Source: Actibacterium atlanticum (GTDB lineage: Bacteria > Pseudomonadota > Alphaproteobacteria > Rhodobacterales > Rhodobacteraceae). From it: DNA of 64,000 nucleotides. The DNA is taken from contig NZ_AQQY01000007.1 of the NCBI RefSeq assembly GCF_000671395.1, forward strand, positions 1 to 64,000. Reading direction: 5' to 3'. Below the pieces are notes generated by a model. The model was not told where the DNA came from, did not search any database, and saw only the letters and a program-made list of their open reading frames with translations. The first letter of the stretch is position 1; each line of letters starts with the position of its first letter. Positions 1-9,079 of the stretch are shown in pieces. Made by a program: the position numbers and the translations under genes.

Positions 1-174
<174 letters not shown>

Positions 175-199
175 TCCGAATTTTTCGTTAAAAATTCGA

Positions 200-232
200 A
201 GCCCCGCTGGCAACAGCGGGGCTTTATTTTTT
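200..232. terminator. Bidirectional Rho-independent terminator between eno and the VCBS gene
   Basis: A perfect stem (AGCCCCGCTG / CAGCGGGGCT, GCAA loop) at 200-222 is followed on the plus strand by TTATTTTTT. On the minus strand the same stem is followed by a TTCGAATTTTT tract, so it can serve both convergent genes. It overlaps the last codon of the minus-strand gene. Confidence 0.85.
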
Positions 233-1062
233 GCAGGCCAGTGCGTTTTGGAAACTGCTTGGGCCGGTGTGCGGGCCAATATCGCGCGCGCGCAACGTCC
301 CGTCCGACAGAGTCGTCGCCATCACACGAGACCAATCCGCATTGGCGGTGATCAGCTCGGGCCCCTGCCCGCAATCGCGCACACCGCCGGAAATGAAATC
401 TTCGCCAATGCGGTGGTTCGTCAGCCCGTCACGCTCGGCGACCAGCTCTAGCTTGCCGTTCTTATAGCGCCACACGCGCATCAGGCGGGCCAGATGCGGA
501 CGGTCGATATAGGCGATTTCAATATAGCCATCGCCATCCAGATCGGCGGCACCAATGGGCGCCAGCCAACGGTTGGTGCGCCCGATGTTGGGCGTGGCGG
601 CCGCCAGTTTGCCGCGCCGGTCATAAATCGCCAGACGCGCGCCCAGTTTGACGTCACTTTGAACGGTGATCACTTCGGGCAGGCCATCGCCATCGACATC
701 CACCAGACGTGGGGCGATGTCCTCAAACACCTGACCTTCGGGCAATACCACCCCTTTGGGGCAGGTGATCCGGCTGGTGTCACCTGCCTGACGCACATGG
801 ATGGCCAGCTCTTTGGTGTCGCGCAGCGGGCCCATGATGTTGTGACCATATTCCGAGGTCAAAACATCAAAGCCCGCATGCATCACCAGCTGTGCATCGG
901 CGGCGATCCAGTTTTCGTGCTGTCCGCGCGGCGCTGTGTTGCTGAAGGTGACCTCGGCAAAGCGCCCGGGCAGGCCGATCCCATCGGTGATGGCATCGCA
1001 GGCCTGCGCGCCAGAGGCCACAAGCGCGGCCATCCCGGCAAGGAAAGCGCCGCGCAAAAGCA

Positions 1063-1063
<1 letters not shown>
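224..1063 (-). CDS. Secreted FG-GAP/VCBS-repeat protein
   Basis: A 279-residue protein with an N-terminal signal peptide (about residues 1-22, MLLRGAFLAGM then a hydrophobic stretch to GAQA). Two calcium-type motifs, DVDGDG at 122-127 and DLDGDG at 174-179, each followed by a short beta stretch, mark FG-GAP/VCBS-like repeats, so an exported beta-propeller-like protein is likely. Cysteines at about 23, 101, 231 and 277 could form disulfides. Its ATG (1061-1063) shares one base with the TAA of the upstream ferredoxin gene (TAATG), which indicates translational coupling. The frame is open further upstream, but that would run through the ferredoxin gene. Substrate or partner unknown. Confidence 0.75.
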
Positions 1064-1407
<344 letters not shown>

Positions 1408-1549
1408 TCAAGTCCACCCCCAGATAATGCGCGCCCGCCCGATTTGCCAGTCCCGTAGCAAGATTGGGCTTCGCACTTTCTTGGGCGTGACAAAAGAGCT
1501 ATGATAGAAGGCAATCAGGCCCCTCAGAGCCTTGGCAGAGCAGACAGAT

Positions 1550-2086
1550 ATGATCACCCGCCCTACCCTTGTGGCCCTTGCGGCCGCTATCAGCCTTACG
1601 GCCTGCCAGAACAGCCTGTCTGGCGCGGGCGTCACACGTCTGGAAGACGGGCAGCTCACGCACAGCCATGACACCCCGCCCCCCGGCGCCAAACCCGGCA
1701 CCTGCTGGGGTACAGACGTGACCCCGGCTGTGGTGGAAACCGTGACGGAACAGGTTCTGTTGCAACCCGCCCAAGTCACCTCGGACGGGGCGGTGATCGC
1801 CCCTGCCCTGTACAAGACCGAAACCCAGCAACGCATCGTGCGTGAACGGCGTGAGATTTGGTTTGAGACGCCCTGTGACGGCCAGATGGACGCCGAGTTC
1901 ATTGCCACGTTGCAGCGCGCGCTACAGGCCCGCGGGCATTATCGCGGGCCGATCAGTGGTGAAGTGAACACCGCCACCAAACGTGCGGTGCGCAGGTTTC
2001 AGTCAGAACAGGGGCTGGACAGCGGAATTCTGTCTATGGCGGCAGCGCGCCAACTTGGCATCGTAGACTATGACTTCAATGAATAG
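1550..2086 (+). CDS. Peptidoglycan-binding lipoprotein
   Basis: 178 residues from the ATG at 1550. A TTG at 1532 is possible, but the ATG directly precedes a normal lipoprotein signal. The hydrophobic stretch ends in the lipobox LTAC, with lipidated cysteine at C19. The middle region (about 55-100) has no recognised domain. Residues about 110-172 look like a PG_binding_1 domain (LQRALQARGHYRG then AVRRFQSEQGLD). The expected role is an envelope lipoprotein that contacts the cell wall. It stands alone between two minus-strand genes and ends at a hairpin shared with the protease gene. Confidence 0.75.
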   Translation: MITRPTLVALAAAISLTACQNSLSGAGVTRLEDGQLTHSHDTPPPGAKPGTCWGTDVTPAVVETVTEQVLLQPAQVTSDGAVIAPALYKTETQQRIVRERREIWFETPCDGQMDAEFIATLQRALQARGHYRGPISGEVNTATKRAVRRFQSEQGLDSGILSMAAARQLGIVDYDFNE

Positions 2087-2106
2087 GGGCGCCCAAAGGC
2101 GCCCCT
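2085..2106. terminator. Convergent hairpin
   Basis: A perfect inverted repeat AGGGGCGCC / GGCGCCCCT with a short CAAA-type loop overlaps the stop of the lipoprotein gene and sits 25 bases past the protease stop. There is no clear T-run on either side, so it may be a weak or factor-assisted terminator for both genes. Confidence 0.5.
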
Positions 2107-2130
2107 GAAACTGTTTGGTGTCTTGCGCGT

Positions 2131-3609
2131 TTACTCTTCGTCGATCGAGATCGCAACGAAACGCGGCTCGCCCTGACGGCGGATCAACAGCAAGAGCGAC
2201 TTGCGTCCTGCCTCTTTTGCCTCGCCGATACGATCCTGGAACTCAGCGACCGCAGAAACTTTCTGCTGCCCAGCTTCGGTAATCACGTCACCGGCACGCA
2301 GACCTTTTTCATAGGCCGCGCTGGACTCGTCGACATTGGCAACCACAAGGCCCTCCATGCCGTCGGGCAATTCCAGTTGCGCGCGCATTTCATCGGTGAT
2401 CGGGGTCAGGGTCATGCCCAAAACATCCGTCTCTTGCGGCTCTTCCTGGGGTACAGGCTGCACGGCAGGGACCGCGTTTTCAGCCGTTTCACGACGGCCC
2501 AGCGTGATCTTCAGCGTCTGGGTCTTGCCCTCGCGGAACACAACCACGCGCACCGAAGTACCTACGGCAGAGTTGCCGACCATGCGCACCAGTTCGCGGG
2601 TATCCGCCACGTCAGTGCCATCAAACGACATGATCACATCACCCGACAGGATACCGCCCTCTTTGGCGGGGCCTTCTGGCACGTCGGTCACCAAAGCGCC
2701 CGAGGCGCTTTCCAGACCAATGGCTTCGGCCACATCCGGGGTCACATCCTGAATGCGCACACCCAGCCAGCCGCGGCGGGTCTCACCGAACTCTTTGAGT
2801 TGATCCACAACGTTGGTCACCACATTGGACGCCATCGAAAAACCGATGCCGATGGACCCACCATTCGGAGACAGGATTGCGGTGTTAACGCCGATCACTT
2901 GACCGTCGGTATTAAACAGCGGCCCGCCCGAGTTGCCCCGGTTGATCGCCGCATCGGTCTGGATGAAGTCATCATAGGTGCCCGACAGAGCACGGTTGCG
3001 GGCGGATACGATCCCGGCAGAAACCGAGAAACCCTGTCCCAGCGGGTTGCCCACGGCCATCACCCAGTCACCGACACGGGCCAGATCACTGTCGCCAAAA
3101 GGCACGAACGGCAGCGGTTGATCGCTTTCGACCTTCAACAGCGCGATATCGGTTTTTGGGTCGGTACCAACAACTGTTGCCTCCAGTTCTTTGCCCGAGA
3201 AAAATTCGATGGTGATTTGATCGGCTTTCTCGATGACATGGTTGTTGGTGACGATGAACCCATCCTCGGAAATCACAAAGCCCGACCCAAGCGCCTGACT
3301 GCGGCGTTGACGGGGCTGATCACCATTGGGGTCCATGAAGTCACGGAAGAAATCTTCGAACGGAGAACCATCTGGCAGCTGAGGCCCTGGCCCCGCCGAG
3401 GTCTCCACGGTGGTCGATGTGGTGATGTTCACCACCGAAGGGCTGACCTGTTCGGCCAGATCCGCAAAGCTTTCGGGCATGCCGCGCGCGGTGGCGGCCA
3501 TGGCCTGCGCAAGCACCAGCACGGCCCCCAACGCCATCACCCACATAAGGCGCATACGGCTTTGATGCTGAGCCTGCTCGGCAGGGATGGAAATGGACTT
3601 GGCTTGCAA
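2131..3609 (-). CDS. Do-like periplasmic serine protease (DegP/MucD family)
   Basis: 492 residues from a TTG at 3607-3609. This start is chosen because AGGAGGG lies 7 bases upstream, while the ATG at 3663 has no such site. An N-terminal signal/TM segment (about 18-42) is followed by a trypsin-like domain with triad H124 (NNHV), D154 (TDIALL) and S227 (GNSGGP), then two PDZ domains (about 275-370 and 395-485). It degrades or refolds damaged envelope proteins (family knowledge). It is the last gene of a run hflK-hflC-DUF2065-protease, with a 150-base gap before it, consistent with shared envelope and membrane-protein quality control. Confidence 0.92.
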   Translation of the reverse strand: MQAKSISIPAEQAQHQSRMRLMWVMALGAVLVLAQAMAATARGMPESFADLAEQVSPSVVNITTSTTVETSAGPGPQLPDGSPFEDFFRDFMDPNGDQPRQRRSQALGSGFVISEDGFIVTNNHVIEKADQITIEFFSGKELEATVVGTDPKTDIALLKVESDQPLPFVPFGDSDLARVGDWVMAVGNPLGQGFSVSAGIVSARNRALSGTYDDFIQTDAAINRGNSGGPLFNTDGQVIGVNTAILSPNGGSIGIGFSMASNVVTNVVDQLKEFGETRRGWLGVRIQDVTPDVAEAIGLESASGALVTDVPEGPAKEGGILSGDVIMSFDGTDVADTRELVRMVGNSAVGTSVRVVVFREGKTQTLKITLGRRETAENAVPAVQPVPQEEPQETDVLGMTLTPITDEMRAQLELPDGMEGLVVANVDESSAAYEKGLRAGDVITEAGQQKVSAVAEFQDRIGEAKEAGRKSLLLLIRRQGEPRFVAISIDEE

Positions 3610-3759
3610 ATCAGAACCCTCCTGTTCTTGTTGGTATGGGCACGGCACTGCCGGCGCCCGCAATCTGCTTCTTCTTCACATGGGAAGCATGATCACATAA
3701 TCAAACTTTTCACCGAAACTTCACGCGAGTGTGAAGGCCCCGGGCTTACGCCCACCTTC

Positions 3760-3954
3760 TCAGGTGCCAAGGCTTTGGGCAAGCCAAACCAAAGCAACAC
3801 CCGCACCAATTGCCAACAATCCGATCAGTCTGCGGGTGTCTGGCGGGATGTCTTCAATCGCTTTGATCAGGTCTTCCAAACGCGAAGGGGCCAGTGCGAA
3901 CACCAGCCCCTCGAAGACAAGGACCAAACCAATGGCCAGTATCAATGTGCCCAT
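3760..3954 (-). CDS. DUF2065 small membrane protein
   Basis: A 64-residue protein with two predicted membrane spans (about 1-22 and 42-60) joined by a short charged loop containing IEDIPPDTRR. Length and topology fit the DUF2065 (YjeT-like) family, which often lies next to hflKC. Its first base is shared with the last base of hflC, so the two are probably translated together. Function is unknown; co-location suggests a part in HflKC/FtsH membrane proteostasis. Confidence 0.8.
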   Translation of the reverse strand: MGTLILAIGLVLVFEGLVFALAPSRLEDLIKAIEDIPPDTRRLIGLLAIGAGVALVWLAQSLGT

Positions 3955-4832
3955 CAGGGGCGCTCGGCCTGTTTCAGGTACTCAAAGAATTCACTGTCAG
4001 GCGACAGCACCATCGACGAGTTGCCCCCCTGCAGCGCGCGGCTGTAGGCGGTCAGAGACCGGTAGAATTCAAAGAATTCCGTGTCGGCACCATAGGCTTC
4101 GGCAAAGATCGCGTTGCGTTCAGCATCTGCTTCACCACGTACGATTTCAGACTGACGGTTGGCTTCGGAAACCAGTTCCACCACCGTCCGGTCGGCCTGT
4201 GCACGCACACGCTGCGCGGCTTCTTCACCGCGTGCGACCTCGTCTGCGGCCTCGCGTTCCCGTTCAGCCCGCATCCGGGCAAAGGTGGCGGCAAGGTTTT
4301 GCTCTGGCAGGTCGGTGCGTTTCAGACGTACGTCGATCACCTCAAGCCCCAAACCGCGGGCTTCGGCAATGGCGGCGTTCCGAATACGCAGCATCAGCGC
4401 GAAACGGTCCGAGCTGAGGATATCGTTCGAGCTGACCGAACCCAAAATTTCCCGGGTTTCCGAACGCAGGATCGAATCCAGACGACGCCCGGCGATTTCA
4501 ATCGCCTGATCGCCCGAGGCACCAGTAGCCTCGCGGAACTGGTTCACATCGGCGATGCGATAGCGCGCGAAGGCGTCCACAACCAGACGACGGTCATCCA
4601 GCGGGGTCACTTCCAGCGGGTCAACATCGCGGCTCAGGATACGGTCATCATAATAGACAACGGTCTGGATCGCCGGGATTTTGAACGCCAGCCCCGGCTC
4701 TTCTTTAACCGCAACAACCCGGCCAAACTGAAGTACCAGCGCTTTTTGCGTTTCCGAGACGATGAACACCGAGGACAACAGCCCGGCAATCACCAACACC
4801 ACGATGGGCAGAAGGAATGTGGTCTTTTTCAT
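3954..4832 (-). CDS. hflC: HflC, SPFH-domain FtsH modulator subunit
   Basis: 292 residues, the usual length. One N-terminal transmembrane anchor (about 5-25) is followed by an SPFH/band-7 domain (about 25-190) and a charged, alanine- and glutamate-rich coiled coil (about 190-240, with REREAADEVARGEEA). HflC pairs with HflK in a large membrane assembly that encloses and modulates the FtsH protease (family knowledge). It starts two bases after hflK ends and overlaps the DUF2065 gene downstream. Confidence 0.95.
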   Translation of the reverse strand: MKKTTFLLPIVVLVIAGLLSSVFIVSETQKALVLQFGRVVAVKEEPGLAFKIPAIQTVVYYDDRILSRDVDPLEVTPLDDRRLVVDAFARYRIADVNQFREATGASGDQAIEIAGRRLDSILRSETREILGSVSSNDILSSDRFALMLRIRNAAIAEARGLGLEVIDVRLKRTDLPEQNLAATFARMRAEREREAADEVARGEEAAQRVRAQADRTVVELVSEANRQSEIVRGEADAERNAIFAEAYGADTEFFEFYRSLTAYSRALQGGNSSMVLSPDSEFFEYLKQAERP

Positions 4833-4834
4833 GA

Positions 4835-5974
4835 TCAGTTCCCCCCAGCCGGCTTACGCAGCTCGTTCAGCGGCAGGTAAGGCACAATACCCTGTCCCCC
4901 CTCGGCCTGATCATCCAGGATGATCTTGTCTACGTCGCCCAGCACCTGCTCCATGGTTTCAAGGTACAGACGCTTACGTGTCACTTCAGGCGCTTTGCGA
5001 TATTCGTTCAGAACGGCGGTGAAACGGCTGGCTTCACCTACAGCTTCGTTAACGACCTGCGCGCGATAGGCTTCGGCCTCTTCCAGTTTCTGAGCGGCTT
5101 CACCACGGGCCCCTGCTACAACGCGGTTGGCATAGGCATCCGCCTGCTTTTCCAAACGGTCGCGTTCCTGTTCAGCAGCCTGAACTTCACGGAAGCTGTC
5201 GATCACTTCGCGCGGCGGGTCGGCCTTGTCAAAGTTCACACGCACAACGTTCATCCCACTGTCATAGCTGTCCAGCGTCGACTGGATCAGTTCTTTCAGG
5301 CGTTCAGCGATCTGACCACGGTCGCGGTTCAGGATCGGTGCCAGATCGGACTGAGCGATGATTTCACGCATGGCCGATTCCGACACGGCGCGGATCGTGG
5401 TGCGCGCATCGCGCAGGTTGAACAGGAACTTGGCAGCATCGTTGATGTTCCAGACGACCTGAAAATCAATGTCGACGATGTTTTCGTCGCCGGTCAGCAT
5501 CAGGCCCGCATCCGCGCCCGCACTGCTCACCCCGATATCTTCGGTCTGTTCACGCGTCACCGGCAGAACCTGACGGGTCACAATCGGCCAAGGCGCAAAG
5601 TTCAGGCCCGGGTTGCCGACACAGGTGCCCCGACATTCCCCCAAGAACAGCTCTACTGACTGTTCTTCGGGCTTCACGGTGTAAAACGAGGCCAGCGCCC
5701 AAAGTACCAACGCTGCGACTGCCCCCAAAAAGAGCGTACCCTTGGTCAGGCCCGGCCCGCCAGAGCCACCGCCAGGACGCCCGTTGGGGCGACCACCGCC
5801 CCCGCGTCCGCCCATCAGCACTTTCAGCTGTTCCTGGCCTTTTTTCATAATCTCGTCGATCTCAGGGATCTGCGGGCCATCATCGCCGGGGCCTCGGCCG
5901 CCGCCGCGTGGGCCTTGCCCACCGCCGCCGCCAGATCCGCCCCCTCCCCAGGGGCCGCCGTTATTTCCAGACAT
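4835..5974 (-). CDS. hflK: HflK, SPFH-domain FtsH modulator subunit
   Basis: 379 residues. The first ~75 residues are a glycine/proline/arginine-rich tail typical of HflK. A single membrane span follows (about 80-100), then the SPFH domain and a coiled-coil segment with repeated Ala/Glu (QKLEEAEAYRAQVVNEA). The C-terminus is proline/glycine rich. It works with HflC around FtsH. It is the first hfl gene, 65 bases downstream of gor, and may have its own promoter in that gap, though none is obvious. Confidence 0.94.
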   Translation of the reverse strand: MSGNNGGPWGGGGSGGGGGQGPRGGGRGPGDDGPQIPEIDEIMKKGQEQLKVLMGGRGGGGRPNGRPGGGSGGPGLTKGTLFLGAVAALVLWALASFYTVKPEEQSVELFLGECRGTCVGNPGLNFAPWPIVTRQVLPVTREQTEDIGVSSAGADAGLMLTGDENIVDIDFQVVWNINDAAKFLFNLRDARTTIRAVSESAMREIIAQSDLAPILNRDRGQIAERLKELIQSTLDSYDSGMNVVRVNFDKADPPREVIDSFREVQAAEQERDRLEKQADAYANRVVAGARGEAAQKLEEAEAYRAQVVNEAVGEASRFTAVLNEYRKAPEVTRKRLYLETMEQVLGDVDKIILDDQAEGGQGIVPYLPLNELRKPAGGN

Positions 5975-6039
5975 GCAGGTTTCTACCTCTTCTCGTGTCG
6001 GTTGGTCTTTACATCAACTGGGGCGAAAGCCCCGTAAAA

Positions 6040-7398
6040 TCAAGTTCTGCGCGTCGGTGTTTTCATCGTCACCAGCTCTTCGGACATGGTGGGATGCACC
6101 GCGACAGTGCGATCAAAATCTTCTTTTGTTGCCCCCATCTTGATGGCGATGCCCGCCAGCTGGATCAGCTCTCCGGCATGATCCGCAACGATATGGCACC
6201 CCAGCACGACGCGCGTGGTCTGACTTACGATCAGTTTCATCATGACACGGTCGTCACGACCAGCGAAAAGCGACTGCATCGGACGGAAAGCCGCGGAATA
6301 GACCTCGATCGGTTCTTTGGCGGCGGCTTCTTCCTCGGTCAGGCCGACCGTACCCAGTTCAGGTTGGGTGAAAACAGCGGCTGGAATCAGGTCATGATCG
6401 GGCTTGGTGGGGCGGCCGTGGAACACGGTTTCCACAAAGGCCACGCCTTCGCGAATTGCAACCGGCGTCAGGTTTACGCGATCCGTCACATCGCCAATGG
6501 CATAAATCGAGGGTACCGCGGTTTGCGAATAGTCATCGACCTCGATCGCACCGTTGCGCGCCGTTTTCACGCCAAGCTCATCCAGACCAAGACCAGCCGA
6601 GTTCGGCACACGGCCCGTGGCATACATAACCGCATCAAACGTGCCATCATGCCCGGTCGAGGATTTCACCGCGATCCCGTCATCGGTTTTGGCCATCGAC
6701 AAAACGTCGGTGCCCACATGCAGGTTCACACCCTTTTCGCGCATCAGATCGGCCACGTGACCGCGGGCTTCGTTGTCAAAGCCACGCAGAACCTGTTCAC
6801 CGCGATAGAACTGCGTCACCTCGACACCCAGCCCGTTCATGATGCAGGCGAACTCACAAGCGATAAAACCACCGCCCACGATCAGCAGGCGCTTGGGCAA
6901 GGCATCCAGATGGAACATCTCGTTCGAGGTGATCGCCAGATCGCTGCCTTCAAACTCGGGGATGAACGGGCGCCCGCCTGTGGCCACCAGAATATGTTTG
7001 GCCGTAAAGGTCTGGCCATCGGCCAGTTGCACCGTATGGGCGTCTTTCACCACGGCACGCTGGTGGAATATCTCGGCCCCGGCCTTGCCCAGGTTGGTGG
7101 TATAGATGCTTTCCAGCCGGGTCAGTTCAGCATGCATTTTGCCTTTGAACAGATCCCAGTCAAAGGCCCCATCCTGCACGTCCCAGCCATAGGCGCGGGC
7201 ATCTTCGAACCCGTCTTTATAGCTCGAGGCAAACACCATCAGCTTTTTGGGCACGCAGCCGCGGATCACGCAGGTTCCGCCCATGCGGTATTCTTCGGCC
7301 AAAGCTACTTTGGCACCGGCTTCGCTGGCGGCCAGACGGGCCGCGCGCACGCCGCCCGAGCCGCCCCCGATCACAAACAGATCGTAGTCAAAAGTCAT
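6040..7398 (-). CDS. gor: Glutathione-disulfide reductase
   Basis: 452 residues, typical for the family. The N-terminal FAD motif GGGSGG is followed by the redox disulfide C43-V-I-R-G-C48 (GGTCVIRGCVPKK). A central NADPH motif (LIVGGGFIACEFA) precedes the C-terminal dimerisation domain with catalytic HPTMSEE. The VIRGC form of the active site separates glutathione reductases from dihydrolipoamide dehydrogenases (LNxGC). It reduces GSSG with NADPH in the cytoplasm. It lies 17 bases downstream of rpiA, so the two share a transcript; rpiA belongs to the pentose phosphate pathway that supplies NADPH. Confidence 0.93.
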   Translation of the reverse strand: MTFDYDLFVIGGGSGGVRAARLAASEAGAKVALAEEYRMGGTCVIRGCVPKKLMVFASSYKDGFEDARAYGWDVQDGAFDWDLFKGKMHAELTRLESIYTTNLGKAGAEIFHQRAVVKDAHTVQLADGQTFTAKHILVATGGRPFIPEFEGSDLAITSNEMFHLDALPKRLLIVGGGFIACEFACIMNGLGVEVTQFYRGEQVLRGFDNEARGHVADLMREKGVNLHVGTDVLSMAKTDDGIAVKSSTGHDGTFDAVMYATGRVPNSAGLGLDELGVKTARNGAIEVDDYSQTAVPSIYAIGDVTDRVNLTPVAIREGVAFVETVFHGRPTKPDHDLIPAAVFTQPELGTVGLTEEEAAAKEPIEVYSAAFRPMQSLFAGRDDRVMMKLIVSQTTRVVLGCHIVADHAGELIQLAGIAIKMGATKEDFDRTVAVHPTMSEELVTMKTPTRRT

Positions 7399-7415
7399 GG
7401 GATCGATTGCCCCTT

Positions 7416-8198
7416 TCAGAGGTCTGAGAACATGTTGTCATTGTCGAGGAAGTCGATTTTGTCTTCCTGCACGGTGCCTTCATTGATGTCGCGCAATTCG
7501 ACACGCCCGTCGCCATGCCCGATCACCACGATGTCGCAGATATCAATGAAAAGCCCGTTTTCAACCACCCCGGGGATCTGATTTAGCACCAGCGCCAGTT
7601 GTCGGACATTGCCGATGCGGATCAGGTGGAGATCCAGAATGAAGTTGCCTTCATCGGTGACGAAAGGCGCGTCACCATTCATCCGCAACGAGGTTTCACG
7701 CCCCAAAACATCAAGATTGATGAGTGTTTCTTCCAGCAGCGCCTTGGTTGTCTGCCAGCCAAAAGGGATCACTTCGACCGGCAAAGCAAAGCTGCCCAGC
7801 TGCGCGACTTCCTTGGCGGCGTCGGTAATCACAATCATGCGATCCGAGGCGGTGGCCACGATCTTTTCCTGCAACAGCGCGCCGCCGCCGCCTTTGATCA
7901 GGTTCAGGTTCTCGTCAAATTCATCGGCGCCATCAATGGTCAGGTCCAGCCATTTGGCTTCATCCAGACTGATGACATCAATGCCGACCTGCCGCGCCAG
8001 CTCTGCGGTGCGCGTAGAGGTCGGAACGCCCCGGATACGCAGCCCATCATCGCGCACCAGCTCTCCCAGACACCGTACCATCCATGCTGCGGTCGATCCG
8101 GTTCCCAGCCCGACCCGCATGCCATCCTCCACATAATCGACAGCCCGTTTCGCAGCCACGAACTTGGCTTTGTCGATGGGGGAAAGCTCTCCGGTCAT
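7416..8198 (-). CDS. rpiA: Ribose-5-phosphate isomerase A
   Basis: 260 residues, longer than the ~220 of E. coli RpiA but usual in alphaproteobacteria. Key motifs are GLGTGSTA (phosphate loop), DGADE (catalytic aspartates) and KGGGGALLQEK (catalytic lysine region). It interconverts ribose-5-phosphate and ribulose-5-phosphate. The ATG has CAGGAGACC just upstream, a good ribosome site. It lies between the thiamine diphosphokinase gene and gor on the same strand. Confidence 0.95.
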   Translation of the reverse strand: MTGELSPIDKAKFVAAKRAVDYVEDGMRVGLGTGSTAAWMVRCLGELVRDDGLRIRGVPTSTRTAELARQVGIDVISLDEAKWLDLTIDGADEFDENLNLIKGGGGALLQEKIVATASDRMIVITDAAKEVAQLGSFALPVEVIPFGWQTTKALLEETLINLDVLGRETSLRMNGDAPFVTDEGNFILDLHLIRIGNVRQLALVLNQIPGVVENGLFIDICDIVVIGHGDGRVELRDINEGTVQEDKIDFLDNDNMFSDL

Positions 8199-8276
8199 TG
8201 TGGTCTCCTGCGAGGGTTTGAGATGTTATATTAGATCAACGATGCAGGGGCGAGTGTGAATCGTGCCCAATTGCGC

Positions 8277-8930
8277 CTAAGCTGTTAGGGATTTTATCAC
8301 CGCCTTCAGATGTGTACGTGGGACCATGGCAATCATGGCCCGCGCGTCAAGGGTAACCCTAAGCGGGTCACCGCAAACCTCGTTTGATGTGCCAATCATC
8401 CCTGTCGGTGAAAATTCCAGCCCCTCAAGCGGCCAGCGCAACCCGGTGCTCTGGCCCTGAACCGGACCCATGGGAAACAACGAAAACCGCGTGCCAACCG
8501 GCAAAGTCATGCGGAGTTCAAGCGGGCACAAGAACGCCACGTCCTGTTCCCCGATCAAGATGCAAGGCTGCTGTGGCTGTCGTACCAAAACGTTCAAGGC
8601 CGCCAGCGAATGATCCAGCCGCGCGCCAAGAAAGCCCAGCGCCAGGACCAGCGGCGCTTTCACTGATCGCAAGGCTTTGTCGAAATCAGTGCTGTCTTGT
8701 TCCGGGATGTGATGTATCGCGCTTTCCGGCACGGCTGCGCGCGCACCGGGTGAAATAGAATCCAAATCCCCGATCACCGCCTGCGGGACGACACCGGCCG
8801 CCAGGGTTTTGTCAGCCCCGCTATCTGCTGCGACAAGCACCGGCGCAATGGTTAACGCAGCCTGCAGGTCTTCCGCGGCCAGATCACCGCCGCCAACAAG
8901 GGTGATCATTTCCGATACATCTACAATCAC
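8277..8930 (-). CDS. Thiamine diphosphokinase
   Basis: 217 residues from a GTG at 8930; an in-frame ATG at 8909 is the alternative and neither has a strong ribosome site. The N-terminal domain carries VAADSGADKTL and VIGDLDSI, the nucleotide and metal motifs of thiamine pyrophosphokinase. The STDFDKAL segment binds ATP/Mg and the C-terminal half is beta-rich. It makes thiamine diphosphate from thiamine and ATP (family knowledge). Its end is 78 bases before rpiA. Confidence 0.88.
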   Translation of the reverse strand: MIVDVSEMITLVGGGDLAAEDLQAALTIAPVLVAADSGADKTLAAGVVPQAVIGDLDSISPGARAAVPESAIHHIPEQDSTDFDKALRSVKAPLVLALGFLGARLDHSLAALNVLVRQPQQPCILIGEQDVAFLCPLELRMTLPVGTRFSLFPMGPVQGQSTGLRWPLEGLEFSPTGMIGTSNEVCGDPLRVTLDARAMIAMVPRTHLKAVIKSLTA

Positions 8931-9079
8931 ACCGCACGCGCCCTATTCTTGCTCATTTGGGGCAATAAAACACATTCTTGTCATGATTAATCCCCCCAAA
9001 AATCCCAGTTCTGTTCCATTTCAGGAAACAGCCTATGGTAAACAGGTCATCACAAATTGTGAGAGGACACGAGCAAGTA

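Noticed and set aside
3719-3736. Inverted repeat CTTCAC/GTGAAG between DUF2065 and the protease gene
   Set aside because: Only 6 bp, no T-run and no match to a known operator. Could be an operator, but not supported.
2377-4047. Long open frame (over 500 codons) on the plus strand opposite the protease, DUF2065 and hflC genes
   Set aside because: It is the antisense of three clear genes, is rich in His/Arg/Gly as such shadows are, and has no domain.
5908-7581. Long plus-strand open frame across gor and rpiA
   Set aside because: Antisense shadow of two well-identified enzymes.
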